A stretch of 52,620 nucleotides of DNA from positions 16,590 to 69,209 of the forward strand of contig DHUL01000040.1 in the NCBI GenBank assembly GCA_002409145.1. The letters run 5' to 3'. Below, piece by piece: positions 8,003 to 17,142 of this stretch; position 1 is the first letter of the stretch; every line of letters starts with the position of its first letter. Made by a program: the position numbers and the translations under genes. Origin of the DNA: Bacteroidales bacterium UBA5235 (GTDB lineage: Bacteria; Bacteroidota; Bacteroidia; Bacteroidales; VadinHA17). The notes beneath the pieces are model-generated. The model worked only from the letters and a program-made list of their open reading frames with translations. It did not search any database and was not told where the DNA came from.

Positions 8003-10425
8003 TGGTCATGTCTTCAGCGATAAGACTGCTTATAGCTTACATATTTATTTCAATCATCTCTGCCGGTTTTCTTTACGGACAGGAAAAGGTCATCACCGGT
8101 ACTGTAACGGACACCACAGGTGTTGCAGTGACCGGGGCAACGGTGTTCATTCCTTCCATTGGCAGGGGAACATTATGTGGAAATGACGGCTCATTCCGTC
8201 TTGCCTTCAACCAGGGAGGCATTGAGACTTTGACGGTAATCTTCTCATGTGTTGGTTACCAGAGTGACACTCTCACCCTCATGACAAACGGCTCTTCTGA
8301 CGGAATTCACGTGGTTATGATACCGGCAACAACCACCATTGAGGGTGTTGAGGTAAGGGCCAGCCGCTCTGACAACGTCACTGTGATTGGTATCCCCACT
8401 GTGGCGGGCGCTGTTATACCCTCGGTGAGCGGAGGGGTTGAAGCAGCTGTAGCGACCCTTCCCGGAGTCAGCTCCTTCAATGAGCTTAGCTCCGGCTATT
8501 CGGTCAGGGGTGGCAGTTATGACGAAAACCTTGTCTATCTGAATGATGTTGAAATTTACCGCCCTTATCTCCTCCGTACAGGTCAGCAGGAAGGGCTGAG
8601 CAGAATCAATCCTGACCTCACCGCTTCAGTAAACTTCTCCCCGGGTGGATTCAGTGCTGCCTACGGTGACCGCATGTCGTCAGTGCTTGACATAACTTAC
8701 CGTGAGCCTGAGACCCGTGAAGGATCAGTCTCACTGAGTCTGCTCACCTCCTCAGTGCATGCCGGGGCCCGCAGTAATGACAACAGGCTCTGGTTCATCG
8801 CCGGAGCCCGCTACCGGTCAAATGCCATCCTGCTGGGAGGCCTTGATACCCGCGGGGCATACCGTCCTCACTTCGCTGATATCCAGGCTATCGGCGGATT
8901 CCGTCCTGACAGCCGCACAGGTATTACAATGATCCTCTGGGGTTCAGTGAACCGTTATACATTTCTCCCAAAGAGCCAGACAACGACCTTCGGAACGGTG
9001 GAGAACGCTTTCCGTCTTTATGCCTTCTTTGAAGGTGGTGAACGCGACCGGTACAACAGCGGCGGCGGGGCACTCACCCTTGAAAGGAAACACACTGACC
9101 GCCTGTCGACAAAACTGATAATTTCAGCCAGCCTCGCAGCTGAATATGAAAACTATGATATCAGGGGTGCATACAGCCTGTCAGCCCTCGACAGGAATGA
9201 GGGAAGCGATAACAATCCTGACACATTGCTCAATGCCGGTGCCGGCAGCTGGTTGTCGCACGCCCGCAACTCCTTCAGGAGTCTCATCGCGGGTGTCTCC
9301 TATCGTGGCTCACTCACATCCGTAAAAAACAGCCTCGAGTGGGGTCTTACTGCCAGACAGCGCAGCTATGACTCTTTCCGTAACGAGTGGCTCAGGGTTG
9401 ACTCTGCCGGTTACACACCCGGGCAACCGGGTGACGGGCTGGCGCTTACTTCCCTCACAGTGCTCGGCAATAAAACCCGCAGCGTCACCACAGAGGGGTG
9501 GCTCATAAGCAGGTCACGCTTCACCCTGGCGGGACGGGCGTGCGACCTCAATGCAGGGATCAGAGCCTCATATGATACCTACAGCTCCGAGATGCTGATC
9601 TCGCCGCGTGTATCACTCCGCAGTGAGCTGACCCGGCGCTTCTCCATTTATCTTGCTGCCGGTGCATACCACCAGCCTCCCGAGGGCAGGGAACTGATCG
9701 GGGAGGATGTTGAAAACGGACCTGAACACGCTGCACAGCGTTCATACCACCTTACGGCCGGAGCGCGTTACGACTTCACAGCCTGGAACAGACCATTCAG
9801 GCTCACCACAGAAGCCTATGGCAAAATGTTTGACCGGCTTATTCCATACAAGACAGATAATGTCAGGCTGATCTATTATGGCGGTAATATTGCCGAAGGG
9901 TACACTGCAGGAATTGACATGCGCGTCAATGGTGAATTTGTGCCGGGAGTAGAGTCATGGTTCAGTATGTCACTGATGAAATCAGAAATACAGATACCTG
10001 ATCTCTCTACCGGGTGGTACCCGGCTCCGTTCGACCAGAGGGTGCACTTCAGCATCTTCTTCCAGGATTACCTTCCTGGCCATCCCGACTTCAGGGCACA
10101 CATCAATATTGCGTTCGGAACCGGAATACCGACCTCACCTCCGGGCAGGGAACAGTGGGACGTTTGGTTCAGAATGCCGCCTTACAGGCGGATTGATATC
10201 GGCTTTTCGAAAGTCATCCTGGGTGCCGGCAGAGCAGGCAGGGAGTCATTCATGAAAGAGCTGGTGGCAGGTATCGAGATATTTAACCTTGCAGACATAA
10301 GGAACACAATCTCCTATACTTGGATCAGAACCGTGAGAAACAGCCAGGGGCAGACCCGGCAATATGCTGTTCCGAACTATCTCACAAGAAGAAGTCTGAA
10401 CCTGAAACTGACAGCACAATTCTGA
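8002..10425 (+). CDS. TonB-dependent outer-membrane receptor
   Basis: 807 residues. Signal peptide 1-26, then a CarboxypepD_reg domain (about 28-110: VITGTVTDTTGVAVTGATVFIP, SDTLTL), a plug domain (about 120-230: SGYSVRGGSYDENLVYLNDVEIYRP, SPGGFSAAYGDRMSSVLDI), and a 22-strand-type barrel to the C-terminal NLKLTAQF. The architecture is that of Bacteroidota receptors importing scarce ligands (siderophores, vitamins, glycans, peptides). No SusD partner or glycan enzyme is adjacent, so the ligand cannot be named. It is coupled by a one-base overlap to the upstream CarboxypepD_reg gene and followed 45 bases later by a TonB-like gene, which suggests a dedicated energy transducer. Confidence 0.92.
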   Translation: MVMSSAIRLLIAYIFISIISAGFLYGQEKVITGTVTDTTGVAVTGATVFIPSIGRGTLCGNDGSFRLAFNQGGIETLTVIFSCVGYQSDTLTLMTNGSSDGIHVVMIPATTTIEGVEVRASRSDNVTVIGIPTVAGAVIPSVSGGVEAAVATLPGVSSFNELSSGYSVRGGSYDENLVYLNDVEIYRPYLLRTGQQEGLSRINPDLTASVNFSPGGFSAAYGDRMSSVLDITYREPETREGSVSLSLLTSSVHAGARSNDNRLWFIAGARYRSNAILLGGLDTRGAYRPHFADIQAIGGFRPDSRTGITMILWGSVNRYTFLPKSQTTTFGTVENAFRLYAFFEGGERDRYNSGGGALTLERKHTDRLSTKLIISASLAAEYENYDIRGAYSLSALDRNEGSDNNPDTLLNAGAGSWLSHARNSFRSLIAGVSYRGSLTSVKNSLEWGLTARQRSYDSFRNEWLRVDSAGYTPGQPGDGLALTSLTVLGNKTRSVTTEGWLISRSRFTLAGRACDLNAGIRASYDTYSSEMLISPRVSLRSELTRRFSIYLAAGAYHQPPEGRELIGEDVENGPEHAAQRSYHLTAGARYDFTAWNRPFRLTTEAYGKMFDRLIPYKTDNVRLIYYGGNIAEGYTAGIDMRVNGEFVPGVESWFSMSLMKSEIQIPDLSTGWYPAPFDQRVHFSIFFQDYLPGHPDFRAHINIAFGTGIPTSPPGREQWDVWFRMPPYRRIDIGFSKVILGAGRAGRESFMKELVAGIEIFNLADIRNTISYTWIRTVRNSQGQTRQYAVPNYLTRRSLNLKLTAQF

Positions 10426-10470
10426 CGTATAAAGAAGTCAGAGTGACTTTTTTACTAATTTCGTACCCTG

Positions 10471-11211
10471 ATGAACAGGTTTGAGATCACATTTACGGCT
10501 ATAATGGCCACAATCATTATACACCTGACTGTGGCTGTAATCTTTATGTCTGTGAAAATCTCCGCACTCAAGCGTGAGATCGCGGCTGAGATCATTCTGT
10601 CAATAGATGAGGAGCTGCCTGATCCTGATATGGAGAAGGCTATTGAGCTTGCGAAGAGCGACCAGTTCCAGGGCGTCAGCCCGGAGGAGATGGTTAATAT
10701 CATCAAGAATATAGCTGACAAGCCTATGGATATAGATCCCAGGGAGTATGAGGACATGGTCAAGGAGGAGATGATCAGGAGTGGTCTTCTGAATGAAAAG
10801 AACTTCATTGACCAGCAAAAGATGGCGGAAGAGGAAGGGATGGAAGAGATAACAGCCAAACAAGAGGAGGTCAGGCCCCAGGTCACCGAAAAGAAGGAAA
10901 AGCCCCAGGAGCAGGGTACCTTCAGGGGGCCCACAAGGATTTTCTATGATCTGGCCGGCCGCCACCATGTCTACCTCCCGATACCTATCTATAAGTGCGA
11001 GGGTGCGGGTCAGATAACTCTATCCATCGTGGTTGACCGTGGTGGAAACGTACTCAGGGCGGAACCTGCCTCTAAACTCTCCACCACCAGGGATCAATGC
11101 CTTACGGAGACTGCCGTTGAGCATGCTCTTAAAACCAGGTTCAATGCAGACCAGAGCGCTCCGGAAAAGCAGGGTGGTTTCCTTACCTTCGTTTTTGTAT
11201 CGCAGAAATAA
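10471..11211 (+). CDS. TonB-like energy transducer
   Basis: 246 residues. A single N-terminal transmembrane segment (about 8-28, TAIMATIIIHLTVAVIFMSV) is followed by an acidic helical linker (about 35-150, with many EE/KK pairs: EELPDPDMEKAIELAK, MAEEEGMEEITAKQEEV) and a C-terminal TonB-fold domain (about 155-246: GAGQITLSIVVDRGGNVLRAEP, ALKTRFNADQS, GGFLTFVF). It would couple ExbBD proton-motive force to an outer-membrane receptor. ExbB/ExbD are not in the window. The linker is glutamate-rich where TonB is usually proline-rich. A near-consensus -7 word (TAATTTCG, 10454-10461) precedes it, so it may also be transcribed separately. It ends five bases from the convergent SRAP gene. Confidence 0.75.
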   Translation: MNRFEITFTAIMATIIIHLTVAVIFMSVKISALKREIAAEIILSIDEELPDPDMEKAIELAKSDQFQGVSPEEMVNIIKNIADKPMDIDPREYEDMVKEEMIRSGLLNEKNFIDQQKMAEEEGMEEITAKQEEVRPQVTEKKEKPQEQGTFRGPTRIFYDLAGRHHVYLPIPIYKCEGAGQITLSIVVDRGGNVLRAEPASKLSTTRDQCLTETAVEHALKTRFNADQSAPEKQGGFLTFVFVSQK

Positions 11212-11216
11212 GCTGA

Positions 11217-11939
11217 TCAGAAGAGTGTACCCTGGACAGGGTAGATGAAGGGCATGATCAGTTCCGGTCTGTTCCGGTCAGCCCTCGCATTGGATATCAG
11301 AGGGCTTATAGTATGAGCTGATAGCATATCAGAGGCTACGGGCTCCATAAGCGCTGCCAGAGTGTTTTCATCCGCACCTTCCCTGAGCCACATATGTTCC
11401 GCTGAAGCGGGAAGGATGACCGGCATCCTCTTTTTTGAATTGTGGATTTCTTCCATGAGCTCATTGGCACGGGTGGTAACAATTGAAAACGTATTAATGG
11501 ATATCCCCCCCTCCATAGTCCATGTGTCCCAAATGCCTGCCAGTGAAAAAATATTTTCCTCCTTCAGGGCTATATACCATGGTATCTTCCTGCCACCATG
11601 GTGCTGCCACTCAAAGAATCCGCAGACAGGAACCAGGCATCTGCGTGATGCGAATGAATCCCTGAATGCCGGCTTTGACGAGATAGTCTCAGAGCGGGCG
11701 TTAAAGGTCTTGAGTATTATTTCATTGGCTTCATCCTCACCCGTAATCCATGATGGTATAAGTCCCCACCTGAAAAGCCTGATCCCGGCTCTTCTGTCAG
11801 TACAAACAACAGGCATTGAAGGGAGACTGTAGGCATGGTAATAATAACTCGGCCTGTACTTGTCGTGGTCAATGAGTTCACTGCCGTAACGTGCCTCAAG
11901 CTCTTCCTTGACGATATTGACATTAACGGTGAAGCACAT
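11217..11939 (-). CDS. SRAP (HMCES/YedK) family protein, abasic-site DNA-protein crosslinker
   Basis: 240 residues. Family members use the N-terminal Cys2, after Met removal, to form a thiazolidine crosslink with abasic sites in single-stranded DNA, shielding them. Here the sequence begins M-C-F-T, and the other conserved residues are visible: the NARSET motif (around residue 82), RRCLVPVCGFFEWQ with the active-site Glu, the aromatic WYIAL strand, and HNSKKRMPVIL with the conserved His. Length is normal. It is convergent with the TonB-like gene. No SOS box could be judged by eye. Confidence 0.92.
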   Translation of the reverse strand: MCFTVNVNIVKEELEARYGSELIDHDKYRPSYYYHAYSLPSMPVVCTDRRAGIRLFRWGLIPSWITGEDEANEIILKTFNARSETISSKPAFRDSFASRRCLVPVCGFFEWQHHGGRKIPWYIALKEENIFSLAGIWDTWTMEGGISINTFSIVTTRANELMEEIHNSKKRMPVILPASAEHMWLREGADENTLAALMEPVASDMLSAHTISPLISNARADRNRPELIMPFIYPVQGTLF

Positions 11940-11957
11940 CCCGGGGTTGATCCTTGG

Positions 11958-13274
11958 TCAGGGTTCAGAAACCTTTGCAAACTTCAGCGGGACCGGAGCG
12001 TAATAGCTGAAAAGGTCTGTGTCAGGCCACTGGTTAACCCGCTGCAGAAATTTAGCCATCATATGGTCTATGTCGCCTGTCAGTTCCGGACCGTTCCATC
12101 CGCTGCTGTTCATCAGCACCACCCATGCAGTGCCGTCAGGCATTCTCTTCATCATGGCAGTGGTACCTGAAAATGATCCGGTACGCCACCACACACCGTT
12201 GGAGAGAGTTGCTCTCCAGCCTACAGGGGCAAATCCGTTATATGAATCTGTCATGAACACGATGCTCTCCGGTGAGAGCAGGTCTCTCGGATGCTCAAAA
12301 CCATCTACGGCAAGGAGCAGTCTCATAAGGTCAGGTGCAGTGGCCACCCATGCTCCGGCTGCACCGAGAGCCTCAATGTCATTTCCCCCCCTGCTGGCCG
12401 GCACCATCTCACCAGTGCCGTAGATTGAAGGCCTGAGCGGGGCATTCTCAACATCATAGTAGGAGACCTCAAGAGGCAGGGCATCCTCAGGCAGGTTTTT
12501 CCCGAGTGCCATATCATAAATCCCCAGTGGTTCAAGAACTCTCTTCCGGCAATAGGTCTCATAGTCCATTCCCGATGCCTCCTCGATGACAAGGCCCAGG
12601 ATTGCGTATCCGAGATTGCTGTATGACTGCCCTGCTCCGGGGGTGAAATGCAGATTCTTGGTCAGTGCGAATCTTATAATGGTCTTCAGATCAACAGGCA
12701 TCGGAACATCAAGTGTACGCGCAACTACCTCTGGCATGAACATCTGATCGCCATACCGCTGTGACCAGCCACCCTCATGTGAGAGCAGATGCCCGACAGT
12801 AATGTCAAATACCCGCCGGTCCCTGGGATTGGCAAAAATGGTGTCATCAAGTATTGCCCCGGGACCGAATACCTTTTCGTCCACAGACAGTTTGCCTTCC
12901 TCCTGCAGTTTCATGACTGCCACCGCAGTTACAAGCTTGGAGACGCTGGCAATACGGAAACGGTGATATGGCTCAACAGGAATTGAATCATCCAGTGAAG
13001 CATAGCCAAATCCTCGCGCATACAGAAGCTTTCCATCTTTTGCCACAGCAACCGATGCACCCTTTATGTCCCAGTTCTTCATGAACCATTCCACCCCCGT
13101 TTCCGCGTTGACAAACATGTCATTCTCAGACAGGGAATTATCTATCCTCAGATTTACAGGGACATAGTGACCACCAATCATAGCCACCTGTTCAGTTCCA
13201 ACCTTTGGCACAAACAGGAAAAGTACCAGGAAGACTATTATCAGAAGTCGCATTGGTTTTAAACGCAAAATCAT
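11958..13274 (-). CDS. Serine hydrolase, class C beta-lactamase/penicillin-binding family
   Basis: Exported hydrolase of 438 residues. An upstream ATG (13358) is possible, but the ATG at 13272-13274 is preceded by GAGGAG at a 9-base distance and is followed directly by a signal peptide (MRLLIIVFLVLFLFV), so I chose it. Catalytic signatures of PF00144 in this numbering: S110-V-S-K113 (SxxK nucleophile/base), Y218-S-N220 (YxN), and RTGSFSGTT near residue 355 in place of the KTG/HTG box. The fold could act on D-amino-acid peptides, esters or peptidoglycan. Substrate unknown. It is divergent from the ankyrin gene. Confidence 0.88.
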   Translation of the reverse strand: MILRLKPMRLLIIVFLVLFLFVPKVGTEQVAMIGGHYVPVNLRIDNSLSENDMFVNAETGVEWFMKNWDIKGASVAVAKDGKLLYARGFGYASLDDSIPVEPYHRFRIASVSKLVTAVAVMKLQEEGKLSVDEKVFGPGAILDDTIFANPRDRRVFDITVGHLLSHEGGWSQRYGDQMFMPEVVARTLDVPMPVDLKTIIRFALTKNLHFTPGAGQSYSNLGYAILGLVIEEASGMDYETYCRKRVLEPLGIYDMALGKNLPEDALPLEVSYYDVENAPLRPSIYGTGEMVPASRGGNDIEALGAAGAWVATAPDLMRLLLAVDGFEHPRDLLSPESIVFMTDSYNGFAPVGWRATLSNGVWWRTGSFSGTTAMMKRMPDGTAWVVLMNSSGWNGPELTGDIDHMMAKFLQRVNQWPDTDLFSYYAPVPLKFAKVSEP

Positions 13275-13289
13275 AAAAGTGTACTCCTC
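13266..13289 (-). promoter_or_regulatory. Ribosome binding site deciding the serine-hydrolase start
   Basis: On the minus strand GAGGAG precedes the ATG at 13272-13274 by nine bases. Strong Shine-Dalgarno matches are rare in this window, so this one favours this ATG over the upstream and downstream in-frame ATGs. Confidence 0.6.
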
Positions 13290-13402
13290 AGGAAACGGCC
13301 GTAAAATTAGAATATTATCCTGTTCGTAACCCCATCCTGCATCATTTTTCTTAACCATGGAAAAAAAATATCAACAAAATTGGAAGGGTCATAAACTGAG
13401 AG

Positions 13403-13410
13403 TATTTTTG
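13403..13410 (+). promoter_or_regulatory. -7 element of the ankyrin/barrel gene
   Basis: TATTTTTG, exact TAnnTTTG match, ending only five bases before the ATG at 13416. The mRNA would be leaderless or nearly so, or translation may begin at the in-frame TTG at 13428, which gives a slightly shorter signal peptide. Confidence 0.5.
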
Positions 13411-13415
13411 CATAC

Positions 13416-14924
13416 ATGTGGCAGTTTTTGAGAAAATCTTTATTTCTGGCGGCTTTTCTGATATACGGTTTAGGCCTATATGGCCAGACTGATAATCTGG
13501 TCACTGATTCGGTTATCAGCAGGATTGAGGAAATCCTTGAGATATACTACCAAAAACCGGTCTTCATCGATACCTCTGATTATATTTCCGGGATAGAAGA
13601 AGCAGACGATTTAAACCTTCAGATTGCAGCATCAAAGGGTTCATGCAGTGAGATCATTTTCCTTGTGGCCAGGGGTGCGGATGTTAATAATTTCGTGGGC
13701 TATACAGCCACGCCTCTCCATTATGCAGTCAACTCGGGAAATTGGGGAGCTGTTGAGATATTGCTGCTTCTTGGAGCCAATCCGGACAGTGAGGATAGGT
13801 ATGGGAACACACCACTTGTTGCAGCTGTCCGTGCCAATCAACCGGATATTGCAGAGAAACTCATCCGGTATGGTGCATCAATTACCGGAACCGACATGCG
13901 ACTTTCTTCTCCACTGCACCATGCCGTGGCGCTGCAAAACTTTTCGATGACTGACCTGCTTCTTTATTATGATTCTCCCACAGAGCTGTATGACATTGAA
14001 GGGAATACTCCCCTGATGACAGGAGTTTACTTTGGCTATTATGACATAGCTGACCTCCTGCTGCAATCGGGCGCTGATCCCAATGCTGCTGACAAACGTG
14101 GTTTTACACCACTGATGGCAGCAAGTCAGAACGGAGACACTCTCATGATGAGTATCCTTATTAAGGCAGGAGCCAATCTGTATGCTCTGAATTCCGACGG
14201 GATTGACGCCCTTGGCTGCGCTGTGGTTGGTTCTCAGAAAGAGGCTGCAGAATTTCTACTCGAATATGGCACTCGTTGGAACCATACCAGCGGCACCAAT
14301 GGCGATCCGGTGAAAATTGCAAACATTACCGGTAAGTCAGATATTCTTCAGCTGATGAATGACTATGGTCTGAAGGCAAAGCGGGAGTTTGCATTCAACC
14401 AGCTCTCATTTTCAGCAGTAGGCTGGTTGGCACCACATTACATGCTTACCGGAGGGTCACTTTCAATAACTGAGCCCGGCCTAGGTGCCGGTATTACCAT
14501 CGGCGCTGCCGTCAATCCTGTCAATCAGCGCCTGCTGGTCGAGAAAGACAATGGCACAATATACCAGTACAATGTAAGATCAAACCTCATTTACGCGGGA
14601 CTGTTCAGGGAATTCCTGATCAACAATCAGATAAGCGGGTTGCAGATCAGCGTTGTTCCGGCCCTGAATATCGGATATAAGTTTTACTCTTTTTATGCCG
14701 GAACGGAAGAGAGACCTGATGATAAATTGTGCATTATTCCTGCAGCGGATGTTCGCTTCGGCTGGCGCAACCTGAGCCTGAATCCCGGCCTGGCTTTCAT
14801 GAGATCACCTTTCCGCAAGGTTGGACCGGTGTGGTTAACCATGAAGATCACTTATGATCTAAAACGCCCCCAGAACAGTATCAGGGGCAAACATATCAGA
14901 TTATACAACTATGAGCAAAACTAA
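13416..14924 (+). CDS. Exported ankyrin-repeat protein with barrel-like C-terminal domain
   Basis: 502 residues. Signal peptide 1-24 (ending GLYGQ). About seven ankyrin repeats span residues 65-318, each with the TPLxxAxxxGxxxxxxxLLxxGAxxx pattern (for example YTATPLHYAVNSG, GNTPLVAAVRANQ, GNTPLMTGVYFG, GFTPLMAASQNG, followed by LLLQSGADPN-type ends). Residues 325-502 change to alternating beta strands (GAGITIGAAVNP, SNLIYAGLFREFL, LQISVVPALNIGYKFYSFYAG, PAADVRFGWRNLSLNPGLAF, GPVWLTMKITYDL) like an 8-strand outer-membrane barrel. The ankyrin part would then face the periplasm. Function unknown. The gene overlaps the following lipoprotein gene by 14 bases. Confidence 0.8.
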   Translation: MWQFLRKSLFLAAFLIYGLGLYGQTDNLVTDSVISRIEEILEIYYQKPVFIDTSDYISGIEEADDLNLQIAASKGSCSEIIFLVARGADVNNFVGYTATPLHYAVNSGNWGAVEILLLLGANPDSEDRYGNTPLVAAVRANQPDIAEKLIRYGASITGTDMRLSSPLHHAVALQNFSMTDLLLYYDSPTELYDIEGNTPLMTGVYFGYYDIADLLLQSGADPNAADKRGFTPLMAASQNGDTLMMSILIKAGANLYALNSDGIDALGCAVVGSQKEAAEFLLEYGTRWNHTSGTNGDPVKIANITGKSDILQLMNDYGLKAKREFAFNQLSFSAVGWLAPHYMLTGGSLSITEPGLGAGITIGAAVNPVNQRLLVEKDNGTIYQYNVRSNLIYAGLFREFLINNQISGLQISVVPALNIGYKFYSFYAGTEERPDDKLCIIPAADVRFGWRNLSLNPGLAFMRSPFRKVGPVWLTMKITYDLKRPQNSIRGKHIRLYNYEQN

Positions 14925-15330
14925 CCTTATTCTGGCACTACTGATAATGCTCCTCTTTTCATGCGAGGAAGGCTTCCTGACTGATTGTGACAAGTGCTAC
15001 TCTGATCCTGCTCAATTGGTTGACCTGACAATTACTTACCGGAACCCTAAACGGATACCGGAAAGCCCTGTTGTCACACTTTATGAAGGAAATATATGTG
15101 ACAGTATCATCATAGTGAGGTATAAGGTCCTTGACCCCTACTCCTACATGCACCATAAGGCTATACCTTACAAAGACTACTCAGCTACCCTGGAGTTCAC
15201 GTATGACGGAAAGAAATACATCACCACTGCCTCCGCCTGTCCCAAGGTAAGATATGACGAGACAACCTGTGATGAACCCTGCTATTATATTTATGACAAC
15301 ATTCTTGATCTGAGACTCAGGTATGATTGA
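14911..15330 (+). CDS. Small lipoprotein, unknown function
   Basis: 139 residues. The N-terminus TNLILALLIMLLFSC is a type II signal peptide with a lipobox ending at Cys18 (LLFSC-E-E-G), so the mature protein is lipid-anchored. Further cysteines (DCDKC at about 25-29, ASACPKV, ETTCDEPCYY) could form disulfides. The fold looks beta-rich (VDLTITYRNPKR, ATLEFTYDGKKYITT). I do not recognise a family. The 14-base overlap with the ankyrin/barrel gene indicates translational coupling and a shared role at the outer membrane. Confidence 0.75.
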   Translation: MSKTNLILALLIMLLFSCEEGFLTDCDKCYSDPAQLVDLTITYRNPKRIPESPVVTLYEGNICDSIIIVRYKVLDPYSYMHHKAIPYKDYSATLEFTYDGKKYITTASACPKVRYDETTCDEPCYYIYDNILDLRLRYD

Positions 15331-15335
15331 GGGTC

Positions 15336-15391
15336 AGTCAGCAGTCGGCAGTCGTAAATCGCAAATCGCAAATCGCAAATCGCAAATCCCC
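15336..15391. repeat. Array of eight degenerate 7-bp units in a convergent gap
   Basis: Plus-strand units in register: AGTCAGC, AGTCGGC, AGTCGTA, four of AATCGCA, AATCCCC. Read on the minus strand the core unit is TGCGATT, with a TACGACT variant. The array occupies nearly all of the gap between the lipoprotein stop and the cdaA stop. A closely related array lies at 37885-37933. Confidence 0.85.
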
Positions 15392-15407
15392 ACGGGGGTT
15401 GGTATTG

Positions 15408-16178
15408 TCAGATCCTCAGGGAAAGCAGGAGTTGCCTGAGTGCGTAGGGTGTCACATCTTCCTGTATCTTCCCGGCATCGGCAACGGATATTCTTCCCCT
15501 CTCTTCTGATACAATGATGACTACGGCATCAGTCTGCTCCGTAAGGCCGATTCCTGCCCGGTGCCGCATTCCAAACCTTGCCGGGAGGTTTGTCTGGTCA
15601 GTGGATGGCAGCGGACAGCGTGCAGCAAGTATCTTCCCGTTCTGTATAAGTACAGCCCCGTCATGGAGTGGTGAACCCTTGTAAAAAATTGTCTTCAGGA
15701 GCTCGTCAGTCACCAGTGCATTGAGTAACTCGCCCCCGTCAGAGTAAATATCCAGAAGGCTGGTGCGGCCTACTGCAATAAGTGCACCTGTACGCGATTG
15801 CGCCATTGATTCAACGGCATGAACTATTTCCTCAACTATCTGGCTGGTTGTCTGGTCCACCTCTCCGGATGGGAAATACCTGTCAAATGAGAACCTGTTC
15901 CTGCTCATATACCTGTTACCGATAGCCAGGAGAAATCTCCTGACCTCCTGCTGAAACACTATGATCAGTGCGATTACCCCCACCCCTATCACTTGCCCGA
16001 AAATGGCACTGATGAGCTCCATATTGAGAGCCTTCACTATGAGCCAGAACAGATAAAAGAAGAAGATACCAAGGAAAATGCTGAATGCCGCTGTTCCCCG
16101 GATAAGACGGTACAACTGGTATAACAGGAAGGCTACCATGAAAATATCGATGATATCGAGGACGGTGATCTGTAGCAT
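15408..16178 (-). CDS. cdaA: Diadenylate cyclase, c-di-AMP synthase CdaA
   Basis: 256 residues. Makes cyclic di-AMP from two ATP at the inner membrane; c-di-AMP controls potassium uptake, osmotic balance and envelope homeostasis. Three transmembrane helices (about 8-80) precede the DAC domain with its two catalytic motifs, D173-G-A (SPLHDGAVLIQNG) and R205-H-R207 (RFGMRHRAGIG), plus GALIAVGRTSLLD. Length and architecture match CdaA of Firmicutes and Bacteroidota. folP lies 26 bases upstream on the same strand, a pair found together in this phylum. There is no CdaR-like regulator adjacent. Confidence 0.95.
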   Translation of the reverse strand: MLQITVLDIIDIFMVAFLLYQLYRLIRGTAAFSIFLGIFFFYLFWLIVKALNMELISAIFGQVIGVGVIALIIVFQQEVRRFLLAIGNRYMSRNRFSFDRYFPSGEVDQTTSQIVEEIVHAVESMAQSRTGALIAVGRTSLLDIYSDGGELLNALVTDELLKTIFYKGSPLHDGAVLIQNGKILAARCPLPSTDQTNLPARFGMRHRAGIGLTEQTDAVVIIVSEERGRISVADAGKIQEDVTPYALRQLLLSLRI

Positions 16179-16204
16179 ATTTCAGAAAGAGGTGACTGAC
16201 AAAT

Positions 16205-17059
16205 TTAAGAATAATGATCAAATTGGATGCCTTGAGGGTATATCTTTTCAAACAGCGTCACAACCTGGCGTGCCTCACGGACGTCATGGACCCTCAGTAT
16301 CGAAGCGCCCTTCATGAGTACAGCCATATTGAGGGCTGATGTGCCGTTGAGCGCCAGCTCAGGAGTAATGCCAAGAGTCTTCCAGATCATGGCCTTCCTT
16401 GAAAGGCCGGCCACAAGAGGCATTCCGGCAATGCGGAACTCTGAGAACCTGCGCAGCATCTCATAGTTGTGATCAGAATTCTTGCCAAACCCGAAACCCG
16501 GATCAAGTATGATATCCCTGACACCGGCTTCTCTCAGGGGAGACAAACGACGTGAAAACCAGACAAGAATGTCTGCAACAACATCATCATAGTGGGGATC
16601 AAGCTGCATGGTCCGGGGGATACCCTGCATGTGCATCAGTATATATGGCACATTCAGCCTGGCAACAAGCGGAAACATCCTGTCGTCAAGCTGTCCGCCC
16701 GATATGTCATTTATTATCGCTGCACCGTAGCCGGAAACAGCAGCATCAGCCACCGATGCCCTGTAGGTATCAACTGAGATCACTGCTTCAGGAAATTTTT
16801 TAAGAATCAACCCTGCAGCCCTGCATACGCGTTCCCTCTCAACAGGTTCAGGCACCTCCTCAGATCCCGGACGGGTGGAACAGCCGCCAATGTCAAGGAT
16901 ATCAGCGCCATCTTCCAGCATCATAGAGGCTGCCCTGACAATATCATCATCCTGCATATAGCGGCTTCCATGAAAGAACGAGTTGTCTGTGACGTTTATA
17001 ATGCCCATCACACGAGGTCGGGACAGATCCATCAGCCTGCCCTTTACATTGATATTCAT
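16205..17059 (-). CDS. folP: Dihydropteroate synthase
   Basis: Folate-pathway enzyme (284 residues) that condenses p-aminobenzoate with dihydropterin pyrophosphate in the cytosol; target of sulfonamides. The TIM-barrel signatures are MGIINVTDNSFFHGS (DHPS signature 1), GADILDIGGCSTRPGSEEV (signature 2), VISVDTYRASVADAA, INDISGGQLD, ILMHMQG, DIILDPGFGFGKN, and the closing LRVHDV. The usual TPDSFSDGG reads TDNSFFHGS here, a common Bacteroidota variant. It is upstream of cdaA in a probable two-gene operon. Confidence 0.95.
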   Translation of the reverse strand: MNINVKGRLMDLSRPRVMGIINVTDNSFFHGSRYMQDDDIVRAASMMLEDGADILDIGGCSTRPGSEEVPEPVERERVCRAAGLILKKFPEAVISVDTYRASVADAAVSGYGAAIINDISGGQLDDRMFPLVARLNVPYILMHMQGIPRTMQLDPHYDDVVADILVWFSRRLSPLREAGVRDIILDPGFGFGKNSDHNYEMLRRFSEFRIAGMPLVAGLSRKAMIWKTLGITPELALNGTSALNMAVLMKGASILRVHDVREARQVVTLFEKIYPQGIQFDHYS

Positions 17060-17142
17060 GCCTGTCAGTTTATTCCCGGGTAAAGATAGTCATTGGCCCC
17101 GTACTGAAAGCGCAGAGTTCTTACCGTTGCCATCAAATTAAG

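Noticed and set aside
15336..15391. Short tandem repeats as a possible CRISPR array
   Set aside because: Units are 7 bp and contiguous with no spacers, and no cas genes are near; they are heptamer arrays.
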